Part shown: positions 7,187-15,863 of the stretch, one piece after another | Numbering within the stretch: position 1 is the stretch's first letter | How the letters are laid out: every line of letters begins with the position of its first letter | Assembly (NCBI GenBank): GCA_028277605.1 | Contig: JANQFZ010000067.1 | Span: forward strand, 1-43,111 | DNA length: 43,111 nt | Origin: Vallitaleaceae bacterium | Lineage (GTDB): Bacteria > Bacillota > Clostridia > Lachnospirales > Vallitaleaceae | Direction: 5' to 3' | The notes under the pieces: generated by a model | Database searches by the model: none | Seen by the model: the letters and a program-made list of their open reading frames with translations, nothing else | Told to the model about the DNA's origin: nothing | Program-made: the position numbers and the translations under genes

Positions 7187-9259
7187 ATGCATTCAAAATA
7201 CATATGGCATATAAAAAATCAAGAGATAGGTCTTATTAAGCGTATTTCTGAAACCTGTCAGGTTTCTAAACCAGTTGCTGCTGTCTTAGCTAATAGAAGT
7301 ATTATTGAAGTTGAAGATGTCTATGCTTTTATGAACCCAGATCCAGACAGATTTCACGATCCGTATCTATTAAAGGATATGGATAAGGCGGTAGCACGTA
7401 TTTTAACAGCAAAAGATAAACAAGAAAAAGTTATAATTTATGGGGATTATGATGTAGATGGTATGACCAGTACATCTATTTTGTATATGTATCTCAAGGA
7501 AAATAACTTTGATGTTGACTATTACATTCCTGATCGACTAAAAGAAGGCTATGGCGTTAATTGTCAAGCAATTGATACCATCTCTAGTTATCAAACGTCT
7601 TTAATCATAACCGTTGATACAGGTATTACGGCTGTTGATGAAGTTAAGCATGCACAAGAGATGGGTATCGATGTTATCATAACGGATCATCATGAATGTC
7701 AAGAAAAGCTGCCAGAGGCTTGTGCTGTTATCGATCCAAAGCGTCCCGATGATACTTACCCATTCAAGCATTTAGCTGGAGTAGGTGTAGCGTTTAAAAT
7801 GATTCATGCTTTATCCTTGAATCTGGGAGATACGGTAGAAATATGGAAGTACCTTGATATTGCTGCTATAGGGACGGTTGCAGACATTGTTTCACTCGTA
7901 GGAGAGAACCGAATCATAACCAAGCTAGCTTTTAGAACCATCCCTACAACATGGAATATTGGCTTAAAAGCTCTGCTAGAGGAATGTGCTATTAAAGAAT
8001 CGGATAAACTAACCTCGGGCATTATTGGTTTTAGAATAGCCCCAAGACTTAATGCTGCTGGTCGTATGGGAGATGCTAAAAGAGGTGTTGAGCTCTTTAT
8101 TACAAAAGATCCCGAGAGAGCATTGGCTATAGCTAAAGAGCTTAATAGTGAGAATAACCATAGGCAGGAGCTGGAACAACAAATATTAAAAGAAGCTATA
8201 GAGCAGATTGAGGAAAATAATAGGCAGCAGGATAATATATTGGTTGTAGCATCCTATAATTGGCATCATGGTGTCATGGGAATTGTTGCATCGAGAATTA
8301 CAGAAAAGTATTATAGACCAACGATTATCTTATGTATAGAAGGCGAACAAGCAACAGGTTCAGCTAGAAGTGTTGAAGGATTTAGCATCTTTGATGCTCT
8401 CTATCAGCAAAGAACAATGCTGATTAAGTTTGGTGGGCATGAGATGGCTGCTGGATTATCCATAGAGAGAGAAAAAATAGATGATCTAAGAAGAGAATTA
8501 AACATCTATGCGAATCAAATGATGGACGAACAAACACTTATTCCCAAGTTAAAGGCAGATATGCTGCTAGACTTAGAAGATATCACCCTTCCACTCATTC
8601 AAGAAATGCAGCTATTGGAGCCTTTTGGAGTAGATAATCCAGAACCAAAGTTTGTGGTTAAAGGTTCGGTTGAAGAAATTAGAGCCATTGGAAAAGAAAA
8701 AAATCATCTCAGACTGAGCTTAAAAAATAAGAGCAATAGTGTCAATGGCATTGGTTTTGGTATGAGTGACTATAGCCTTAATTATTTCTTAAGCAATGAG
8801 GTAGATGTGGTTGGATCCTTAAATATTAATGAGTGGAATGGGAGACAGACACCTCAGATTGTGATGAAAGATATGCGTATGAATGAAAGTATGCTTGAGA
8901 TGCTAAAGGTTCAATTAGATCAATTTAGATTAATTAAACAAAATACATATGAGGCATTCAAATTCCCTATACATATACAAAGAGAAGATTGTACATTTGT
9001 ATATAGAACATTATTAGCACTTGACAAAAGACACATGTATACTATATCATTATTTCGGTTGGTACATGATAATCCTGTTTATGAGTTATGCGATATCATA
9101 AAGATATTATTATGTTTAGAAGTTTTTTTAGAGCTTGGGTTAATCGACTATGATCTTGTTGAGTATGATTTTAGTTTTCAACTAATAAAAGGACGTAAAG
9201 CAGACCTCAATCAATCTAAGCTCTTTAGCAGCATGCAAAATAGTTTTGCTAATGGATAG
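7187..9259 (+). CDS. recJ: Single-stranded-DNA-specific exonuclease RecJ
   Basis: A 5'-3' exonuclease on single-stranded DNA in recombination and repair. I chose the ATG at 7187 (690 residues) because it follows CAGGAGATTAATT; a GTG at 7145 lies inside the terminator hairpin. The DHH phosphoesterase core is clear: YGDYDVDGMTS, TVDTGITAVDE, then TDHHE. The DHHA1 region shows HHGVMGIVASRI and FGGHEMAAG. A C-terminal extension of about 120 residues after the OB-like domain, as in Firmicute RecJ proteins, ends in NSFANG. apt follows after 52 nt, so the two may be co-transcribed. Confidence 0.95.
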   Translation: MHSKYIWHIKNQEIGLIKRISETCQVSKPVAAVLANRSIIEVEDVYAFMNPDPDRFHDPYLLKDMDKAVARILTAKDKQEKVIIYGDYDVDGMTSTSILYMYLKENNFDVDYYIPDRLKEGYGVNCQAIDTISSYQTSLIITVDTGITAVDEVKHAQEMGIDVIITDHHECQEKLPEACAVIDPKRPDDTYPFKHLAGVGVAFKMIHALSLNLGDTVEIWKYLDIAAIGTVADIVSLVGENRIITKLAFRTIPTTWNIGLKALLEECAIKESDKLTSGIIGFRIAPRLNAAGRMGDAKRGVELFITKDPERALAIAKELNSENNHRQELEQQILKEAIEQIEENNRQQDNILVVASYNWHHGVMGIVASRITEKYYRPTIILCIEGEQATGSARSVEGFSIFDALYQQRTMLIKFGGHEMAAGLSIEREKIDDLRRELNIYANQMMDEQTLIPKLKADMLLDLEDITLPLIQEMQLLEPFGVDNPEPKFVVKGSVEEIRAIGKEKNHLRLSLKNKSNSVNGIGFGMSDYSLNYFLSNEVDVVGSLNINEWNGRQTPQIVMKDMRMNESMLEMLKVQLDQFRLIKQNTYEAFKFPIHIQREDCTFVYRTLLALDKRHMYTISLFRLVHDNPVYELCDIIKILLCLEVFLELGLIDYDLVEYDFSFQLIKGRKADLNQSKLFSSMQNSFANG

Positions 9260-9311
9260 GACATTTGATATACTTATACTGTGCTAATTAATTATGAAGG
9301 AGCGATAAACT

Positions 9312-9830
9312 ATGGGTGTAGACGTAAAATCATTGATTCGAGATTTGCCTGATTTTCCTACCGAAGGTATCATATATAGAGATATTACAACGGTACTTCA
9401 GAATAAAGAAGGGTTAAAAGCTTCTATTGAACAGCTTCAAGAATCTTTAGTCGATATAGATTTTGATTATATTATAGGACCTGAGTCAAGAGGGTTCATC
9501 TTTGGTGTCCCTATTGCTTACAATATGAATAAAGGATTTATTCCTATCAGAAAAAAAGGGAAACTTCCCTATAAAACTAAATGCAAAGAGTACGATCTTG
9601 AATATGGTACAGCAGCTGTTGAGATCCATATAGATGCCATCAAGCCTGGAGATAAAGTCGTTATCATTGATGACTTACTTGCAACAGGAGGTACGTCTAA
9701 AGCCATGGTTGAGCTTATTGAAGAATTAGGTGGTAAGGTTATGATGATGAGTTATCTCATTGAACTGACTTATTTAGATGGCAGAGATAAATTAAAAGGC
9801 TATGAAGTACAATCCATGATTCAATACTAA
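9312..9830 (+). CDS. apt: Adenine phosphoribosyltransferase
   Basis: Converts adenine and PRPP to AMP in purine salvage. The 172-residue length is typical. It has the N-terminal IRDLPDFPTEGIIYRDIT, the GPESRGFIFG loop and the PRPP-binding VVIIDDLLATGGT motif near residue 118. The start follows GAAGGAGCGATAAACT. The recJ-apt-relA order is common in Clostridia, and a strong terminator closes the unit. Confidence 0.96.
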   Translation: MGVDVKSLIRDLPDFPTEGIIYRDITTVLQNKEGLKASIEQLQESLVDIDFDYIIGPESRGFIFGVPIAYNMNKGFIPIRKKGKLPYKTKCKEYDLEYGTAAVEIHIDAIKPGDKVVIIDDLLATGGTSKAMVELIEELGGKVMMMSYLIELTYLDGRDKLKGYEVQSMIQY

Positions 9831-9856
9831 TGAATAACTAGCACAAGTTATTGATG

Positions 9857-9895
9857 ACTGCATATATTGATATGATATATGCAGTTATTTTAATT
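9857..9895 (+). terminator. Intrinsic terminator after apt
   Basis: The 11-bp perfect arms ACTGCATATAT (9857-9867) and ATATATGCAGT (9875-9885) enclose a 7-nt loop and are followed by TATTTTAATTTT. Confidence 0.75.
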
Positions 9896-10014
9896 TTAAG
9901 TTTTTCTGTAATCCTTAGAAGATAAGACGACGTTAAGATATTGAATAAATAGCTCAAAATCTAACTATTTTTAGTAACCATAAAATAATGGGAGAACTTA
10001 AAATAACGGTTTTC

Positions 10015-10043
10015 TTGCATTTTGTCAAAAAAAAACCTATAAT
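10015..10043 (+). promoter_or_regulatory. Promoter of relA
   Basis: TTGCAT at 10015-10020 and TATAAT at 10038-10043 with 17-nt spacing. The relA start is about 50 nt further on. Confidence 0.6.
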
Positions 10044-10094
10044 AATAAGAAAATGTTAATATGAAGTAGAAAAATGATTAAGCGGTGATATAGA

Positions 10095-12308
10095 ATGCCA
10101 GATAAAATATATGCGGATTTAATTGGAGAAATTAAAAAATATCATCCTTCTGAGAATTTTGATATGATAGAGAAGGCTTATCGTGTTGCTAAAGATGCGC
10201 ATGCCCAGCAGATCAGAAAGTCTGGGGAACCTTATATTGTGCATCCTTTGGCTGTTGCTCATATACTAGCTCAATTAGAGTTAGATAAAGAATCAATAGT
10301 AGCAGGTATATTACACGACATAGTAGAAGATACCAACATGACAATCGAAGAGGTTGAACAGGAATTTAACAGTGAGGTCGCTCTACTGGTTGATGGTGTA
10401 ACTAAATTAACAAAGCTTAGTAGAATGCCTTACACGGATAAAGAAGAAATTCAAGCAGAAAACTACAGGAAAATGTTTTTAGCAATGGCTAAGGATATAC
10501 GAGTGATACTAATAAAATTAGCCGATAGATTACATAATATGAGAACCCTTCGATATATGCCAGAGCATAAGCAGCAAGAGAAGGCAAAGGAAACGTTGGA
10601 TATCTATGCACCACTTGCGAATAGGCTGGGTATATCTAAGATCAAAGTGGAGCTTGAGGATTTATCTTTACGGTATTTACAACCAAAGGCTTACTATGAG
10701 CTGGTAGAAAAAATTGCTAGAAAAAGAGATGATAGAATCCAATATGTTAACAAAGTTGTAGAAGAGGTTCAAGAAAATCTCAAAGAAGTAGCAATTAAAG
10801 CAGACGTAGAAGGGCGACCTAAGCACTTTTTTAGTATCTATAAGAAAATGATCAATCAGGATAAATCAATCGATCAAATCTATGATTTGTTTGCTGTACG
10901 TGCCATTGTAGATTCTGTTAAAGACTGCTATGGTGTATTAGGTGTTATCCATGAAATGTTTAAGCCTATTCCAGGGCGATTTAAAGATTATATTGCTATG
11001 CCAAAGCCTAATATGTATCAATCCCTGCATACAACTCTGATCGGTCCTGAAGGTGAGCCCTTTGAGATGCAGATAAGAACTTTTGAAATGCATAGAACAG
11101 CAGAGTATGGTATTGCTGCACACTGGAAGTATAAGGAAGGTAAAAGTAACCAATCCACAGAAAAAAGCGAAGAGCAAAAATTAAATTGGCTTAGACAAAT
11201 TTTGGAATGGCAGCGTGATATGTCAGATAATAAAGAGTTTATGGCAATGCTAAAAACCGATCTGGATGTTTTTGGGGATCAGGTTTATGCTTTTACACCA
11301 TCTGGCGATGTCATTAATCTTCCTAAAGGTTCTACCCCAATAGATTTTGCCTATCATATTCATAGTGCTGTAGGGAATAAGATGGTTGGAGCACGAGTCA
11401 ATAACAAAATAGTAACTTTTGATTATAGGATAAAAAACGGAGATAGAATAGAAATTATAACTTCCCAGAATTCTAAAGGACCTAGTAGAGACTGGCTGAA
11501 TATTGTTAAAAGTTCACAGGCAAAAAGTAAGATCAATCAATGGTTTAAGAAACAGTTTAAAGATGATAATATAGTTAAAGGAAAAGAACTGTTAGAAAAG
11601 TATGCTAAGGCTAAAAGTCTGTCTTTAAATGAACTACTAAAAAGCAAGTGGATGGAAATCGTTCAAAGAAAATATGGTTTTAAGGATTGGGACTCTGTTT
11701 GTGCTGCTATTGGACATGGTGGTCTAAAGGAAGGTCAGGTTCTCAACAGGCTAAACGAAGAGCTGAAGAAAACCAAGCTTAAAGAAACCGCTAAACCAGC
11801 GGATATTATGAATGATATAACCAATACTGCTAATACATCCAAAAAGCGTTCAAAAAGTGGTATCGTTGTTAAAGGTGTTCATGATTTAGCGGTCCGCTTT
11901 GCTAAGTGCTGTAATCCAGTCCCTGGGGATGAAATCATAGGCTATGTAACAAAGGGCAGGGGGGTTACCATTCATAGAACCGATTGCAGCAATATTGTTA
12001 ATCTATCCAGTGACGAAAGACATAGGCTCATTGATGTTGAGTGGCAAGTGGCACAAGATGAAGCTAAGTTACTCTATCAGGCAGAAATCAAAATTATAGG
12101 AACCAATCGATTAGGATTATTAATAGATATCTCCAAGGTTTTAACAAATGACAAAGTTCCTGTTAAATCCATTAATGCACGCTCTCAGGATGAAAGCACT
12201 TTTTTTAATATCAAGATAGAAATTAATGGTAAGGATAAACTGAATAAATTAATAAAGAAACTACGAGTGATTCCCGGGGTGAAAGAGATTATTAGAACGA
12301 ATAGTTAA
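10095..12308 (+). CDS. relA: Bifunctional (p)ppGpp synthetase/hydrolase (Rel)
   Basis: Makes and breaks the stringent-response alarmone. The 737-residue chain has the full long-RSH order. The HD hydrolase domain (HPLAVAHILAQL, then GILHDIVEDT) indicates hydrolase activity is retained. The synthetase domain has FSIYKKM and RFKDYIAMPKPNMYQSLHTT. The TGS domain is VYAFTPSGDVINLPKGSTPIDFAYHIH. A conserved-cysteine domain (VRFAKCCNPVPGDEIIGYVT) and a C-terminal ACT domain follow. The start follows a GGTGATA site. dtd follows after 10 nt, a conserved pairing in Firmicutes. Confidence 0.97.
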   Translation: MPDKIYADLIGEIKKYHPSENFDMIEKAYRVAKDAHAQQIRKSGEPYIVHPLAVAHILAQLELDKESIVAGILHDIVEDTNMTIEEVEQEFNSEVALLVDGVTKLTKLSRMPYTDKEEIQAENYRKMFLAMAKDIRVILIKLADRLHNMRTLRYMPEHKQQEKAKETLDIYAPLANRLGISKIKVELEDLSLRYLQPKAYYELVEKIARKRDDRIQYVNKVVEEVQENLKEVAIKADVEGRPKHFFSIYKKMINQDKSIDQIYDLFAVRAIVDSVKDCYGVLGVIHEMFKPIPGRFKDYIAMPKPNMYQSLHTTLIGPEGEPFEMQIRTFEMHRTAEYGIAAHWKYKEGKSNQSTEKSEEQKLNWLRQILEWQRDMSDNKEFMAMLKTDLDVFGDQVYAFTPSGDVINLPKGSTPIDFAYHIHSAVGNKMVGARVNNKIVTFDYRIKNGDRIEIITSQNSKGPSRDWLNIVKSSQAKSKINQWFKKQFKDDNIVKGKELLEKYAKAKSLSLNELLKSKWMEIVQRKYGFKDWDSVCAAIGHGGLKEGQVLNRLNEELKKTKLKETAKPADIMNDITNTANTSKKRSKSGIVVKGVHDLAVRFAKCCNPVPGDEIIGYVTKGRGVTIHRTDCSNIVNLSSDERHRLIDVEWQVAQDEAKLLYQAEIKIIGTNRLGLLIDISKVLTNDKVPVKSINARSQDESTFFNIKIEINGKDKLNKLIKKLRVIPGVKEIIRTNS

Positions 12309-12318
12309 GGGTGATAGT

Positions 12319-12768
12319 ATGAGAGCAGTTATACAGCGTGTTAAACAAGCCAAGGTAGATGTAGATGAAACTACAGTAGGGCAGATACAAGATGGATTGC
12401 TTGTATTATTAGGCTTTAAAGAAACAGACGATAATAAGACAGCTGAATATATGCTGGACAAGCTTTTGGGTTTAAGAATTTTTGAGGATGATAAGGGTAA
12501 AATGAATGACTCTCTCTTAGATATAGGAGGGGGGCTTCTTATTGTGCCTAATTTTACGCTATATGGTGATTGTAGAAAAGGAAAAAGACCAAGTTATTCC
12601 AGCGGTGCAGGTGTTGAAAAAGCTAGAGATTTATTTATTAACTTTATAAGTATGGCTAAAGAAAAATATGAACAGGTAGAAAAAGGAGTTTTTCAAGCAG
12701 ACATGAAGGTAAGCTTGATCAATGATGGACCTGTGACACTATTGTTAGATAGTGAGAAGAATTTTTAA
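12319..12768 (+). CDS. dtd: D-aminoacyl-tRNA deacylase
   Basis: Removes D-amino acids wrongly attached to tRNA. The 149-residue length matches the family. It begins MRAVIQRVKQAKV, has the catalytic-pocket segment NFTLYGDCRKGKRPSYSSGA (compare SQFTL...KGRRPSF in other Dtd proteins), and ends with the NDGPVTLLLDS Gly-Pro motif. The start follows AAGGGTGATAGT, 10 nt after relA, so it is translated from the relA transcript. Confidence 0.95.
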   Translation: MRAVIQRVKQAKVDVDETTVGQIQDGLLVLLGFKETDDNKTAEYMLDKLLGLRIFEDDKGKMNDSLLDIGGGLLIVPNFTLYGDCRKGKRPSYSSGAGVEKARDLFINFISMAKEKYEQVEKGVFQADMKVSLINDGPVTLLLDSEKNF

Positions 12769-12803
12769 TACTTACCAAAGGTAGTACAGAAAGGGTAAAT
12801 GAT

Positions 12804-14252
12804 ATGAATTTAGTGTTTAAAGGGCATAATTATGAATATGAATTGGTTATGCTTTTGAAGCTTTTTTATCCAAGTGAATCGTTCCATGTTGTAGATTATA
12901 TTGCTTTCGATGATAATACGCTATTGACGGTTATTGATGAGTCTATATTCTCTGTTTATTATTATGAACATGGAGTTTTGTTAATGGATAAGGTTGTTAC
13001 CTTTTCTAACGGTGATTACGGTCATGATAAGCATAAAAAAAAGGTGCTTAAGAAAGCAGTCTATGATGTCTTTTGTGACTTAACCCAGTCATCATTACCA
13101 TGGGGTATGCTGACAGGAATAAGACCTACTAAAATTGTTTTTGAGCTCATGAAAAAGTATAAAGGAGATAATGGGCTGATTAAGACTGAATTAAAGAGAG
13201 ATTATGGTATTGCTAATAGTAAAATTGATTTAATGCTGGATATTGTAGAGACTGAAATGAAGATACTCAATAAGAATAAGGAGAATCAAGTAAGCATCTA
13301 TATAGGGATACCATTTTGTCCAACCAGATGTCTGTACTGTTCATTTACTGCTTATCCCATTCATCGCTTCAAGCATAGAATTGAGGAGTATCTATCTGCC
13401 TTGAGTCAGGAAATGACCTTTGTTTCTAATGAATTACTAAGAAAGAATAAAGAAGTTAGAACGCTTTATGTTGGTGGCGGAACACCCACAACACTTGATG
13501 AAACTGAGCTTGAACAACTCATGAGGAGAGTCCATCAGTACTTTGATTTTAATACTATTGAAGAATTCACGGTTGAAGCAGGACGTCCAGACACTATTAC
13601 TAAGAAGAAATTGGAGATTCTAAAAGATTATGGTGTTGATAGAGTGGCAATTAACCCGCAGACTATGAACCAAAGAACACTAGATATCATTGGAAGGAAG
13701 CATACGGTAGAGGATATCATTCGTACGTATCATTTGGCTAGAGAGGTAGGTTTGGATGCTATCAATATGGATATGATTGTTGGTCTGCCAGGGGAGACCA
13801 TGGATGATGTATCGCATACCATACAAGAGATAAAAAAACTAGACCCTGATAATCTAACGGTTCATACACTAGCAGTCAAAAGAGCGTCTAGACTTAAGGA
13901 AAATGAGGAAAGATATGTACTTCAGACTAAAGAGCACATAGAGCAGATGCTGGACATGGTTCATGCCAATACAAAGGGCATGGGACTTAAACCGTATTAT
14001 ATGTACCGACAAAAAAACATGCTGGGAAATTTTGAAAATGTAGGGTATGCAAAGCAAGGAAAGGCTTGTATCTACAATATTGAAATCATGGAAGAAAAAC
14101 AAACCATATGGGCTTTAGGAGCAGGAGCCGTATCTAAGGTAGTTTTTCTTAATGACAATAGAATTGAACGAATAGAAAATGTTAAAAATGTTGAACACTA
14201 TATGTTAAGGATAGATGAGATGATTGAACGTAAAAAGAAGTTTTGGAGATAA
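12804..14252 (+). CDS. hemZ: HemZ-type oxygen-independent coproporphyrinogen dehydrogenase homologue
   Basis: Radical-SAM protein of the HemN/HemZ group, 482 residues. An N-terminal region of about 160 residues specific to HemZ, with SSLPWGMLTGIRPTKI, precedes the cluster motif CPTRCLYCSF (CX3CX2C). LYVGGGTPTTLDE, FTVEAGRPDTI and INMDMIVGLPGET follow, as in the HemN family. The substrate in anaerobic Clostridia is uncertain, since many HemN relatives act as haem chaperones or in other reactions. It lies 35 nt after dtd and is probably the last gene of the relA transcript. Confidence 0.9.
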   Translation: MNLVFKGHNYEYELVMLLKLFYPSESFHVVDYIAFDDNTLLTVIDESIFSVYYYEHGVLLMDKVVTFSNGDYGHDKHKKKVLKKAVYDVFCDLTQSSLPWGMLTGIRPTKIVFELMKKYKGDNGLIKTELKRDYGIANSKIDLMLDIVETEMKILNKNKENQVSIYIGIPFCPTRCLYCSFTAYPIHRFKHRIEEYLSALSQEMTFVSNELLRKNKEVRTLYVGGGTPTTLDETELEQLMRRVHQYFDFNTIEEFTVEAGRPDTITKKKLEILKDYGVDRVAINPQTMNQRTLDIIGRKHTVEDIIRTYHLAREVGLDAINMDMIVGLPGETMDDVSHTIQEIKKLDPDNLTVHTLAVKRASRLKENEERYVLQTKEHIEQMLDMVHANTKGMGLKPYYMYRQKNMLGNFENVGYAKQGKACIYNIEIMEEKQTIWALGAGAVSKVVFLNDNRIERIENVKNVEHYMLRIDEMIERKKKFWR

Positions 14253-14268
14253 TCAAATGAATAAAGGC

Positions 14269-14297
14269 TTGACAAATGGTGTCATACAGCATACAAT
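14269..14297 (+). promoter_or_regulatory. Promoter of the hisS-aspS T-box transcript
   Basis: Consensus TTGACA at 14269-14274 and TACAAT at 14292-14297 with 17-nt spacing, directly before the T-box leader. Confidence 0.7.
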
Positions 14298-14304
14298 AAA
14301 AAAA

Positions 14305-14555
14305 ATTAGAATAATTAAAAGCGTTGATAAGGATAAGTAGGTTATGCTATTTTGACTCAGAGAAAGAAGCCTTAGGCTGAAAGCTTCTTAAGAACCATAG
14401 CCAAAAGACACCTTTGAGTGGTTAACTGAAATAAAGTAAGTTAGTACGATTAGTCTCCGTTATAAGACTTTGAGTGGAAACAACTGTTTCTAACAGGGTG
14501 GCACCGCGGGTTAACGTCTCGTCCCTGACATATGTCAGAGATTGAGATGTTTTTT
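14305..14555 (+). ncRNA. T-box riboswitch controlling hisS-aspS
   Basis: Senses uncharged tRNA and controls read-through into the synthetase genes. The T-box core AGGGTGGCACCGCGGG is at 14495-14510, including the TGGCACC segment that pairs with the tRNA acceptor end. Stem I starts near 14320, with an AGTAGG segment, an apical AGAAGC/GCTTCT stem, and a lower stem in which GGTTATG pairs with CATAGCC. The likely specifier is GAC (Asp) at 14407-14409, followed by A. The terminator pairs AACGTCTC (14513-14520) with GAGATGTT (14544-14551), followed by a T-run. An aspartate specifier before a his-asp operon is known in other Firmicutes. The specifier call is inference. Confidence 0.92.
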
Positions 14556-14581
14556 AGTTTCTAAAAATAGGAGTTGATGAA

Positions 14582-15832
14582 ATGTTAACAAAAGCACCAA
14601 GAGGGACAAAAGACTGGTATGGTCTAGATATTATCATTAAGAGAAAAATCGAGGATACATTTCGAGATCTTATGCACTATTATCATGTTAAGGAAATGGA
14701 GACCCCTGTTTTTGAACATACTGAACTTTTTTTAAGAGGGGTTGGAGAAACAACAGATGTTGTACAGAAAGAAATGTATACCTTTATGGATAAAGGTAAC
14801 AGAAGCATAACTCTAAAGCCAGAGGGAACGGCTGGTTTTGCTAGAAGTTTTGTTGAAAATCATATGTATGCTAATCCTCAGCCTACCAAGTTATTTTATA
14901 TTACACCTGCGTTTAGATATGAAAAACCTCAAGCTGGGCGGTTTAGACAGCATCATCAAGCGGGATTAGAAATATTTGGTAGTAGTGAGCCTATAGCCGA
15001 AGTAGAGTTAATCTCAGTATTAAGACGTTTGTTTCAAATACTTGGGATAAAAAATGCTCAGCTTCACATCAATAGTATTGGATGTTCTAAATGCCGACAA
15101 GAGTATAATAAGGCATTAATGACCTATTTAAAAAAGCATGAAGACGGTCTATGTGAGACTTGTAAAGAAAGAATGGAAAAAAATCCATTAAGAATCCTCG
15201 ACTGTAAAAACCCAAGCTGTCGTAAAGTTATCAAAGATGCCCCTAGAACCATAGACTATTTGTGCGAGGAATGTCAACAGCACTTTGAAGCGTTAAAGCA
15301 AATGTTAGATACATTGAACATTCCATATGTAGTAGACACCAATATTGTACGAGGTCTTGACTATTATACCAAGACAGTGTTTGAGTTTATAGATGCTGAT
15401 GGTGTCACCATATGCGGCGGCGGACGCTATGATAATCTTATTAATGAGATTAGTGGCAAGGAAGTTCCTGCGGTAGGCTTTGGATGCGGATTGGAGCGGT
15501 TAATGCTAGCCTTAACCAAGGAAGGTATTACTTTAGCAGAGGAGTCTGTTCCAGATATTTACATTGGTATATTGGGTGCTGGAGCCACAGCCCAAGCTTA
15601 TGAGCTGGTTACTGAGCTTAGACATAATCAAATCATAGTAGAAACGGATTACTTAGGTAGAAGTGTAAAAGCACAGATGAAATATGCCAATAAGATTGGA
15701 GCTAAGTACACTGTGATAATAGGAGAAAATGAAATAGCTGAAAATGAAGTACAGCTAAAAAATATGGAAACAGGTGAGACCAATAAGATTTCATTAAATG
15801 AATTGGTCAATTATTTTAAACAGTTAAATTAA
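14582..15832 (+). CDS. hisS: Histidyl-tRNA synthetase
   Basis: Class II synthetase, 416 residues. Motif 2 is in [23 protein letters not shown]. The histidine-binding signature [12 protein letters not shown] is near residue 258, then CGGGRYDNL and FGCGLERL (motif 3), and a C-terminal anticodon-binding domain. A Cys-rich insertion (CSKC, CETC, CKNPSC, CEEC) lies at about residues 162-234. The start follows AGGAGTTGATGA, 27 nt after the T-box terminator. aspS follows at 31 nt on the same transcript. Confidence 0.97.
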   Translation: MLTKAPRGTKDWYGLDIIIKRKIEDTFRDLMHYYHVKEMETPVFEHTELFLRGVGETTDVVQKEMYTFMDKGNRSITLKPEGTAGFARSFVENHMYANPQPTKLFYITPAFRYEKPQAGRFRQHHQAGLEIFGSSEPIAEVELISVLRRLFQILGIKNAQLHINSIGCSKCRQEYNKALMTYLKKHEDGLCETCKERMEKNPLRILDCKNPSCRKVIKDAPRTIDYLCEECQQHFEALKQMLDTLNIPYVVDTNIVRGLDYYTKTVFEFIDADGVTICGGGRYDNLINEISGKEVPAVGFGCGLERLMLALTKEGITLAEESVPDIYIGILGAGATAQAYELVTELRHNQIIVETDYLGRSVKAQMKYANKIGAKYTVIIGENEIAENEVQLKNMETGETNKISLNELVNYFKQLN

Positions 15833-15863
15833 CTAATGATTTGCAAATCATGGAGGGAAAAAA

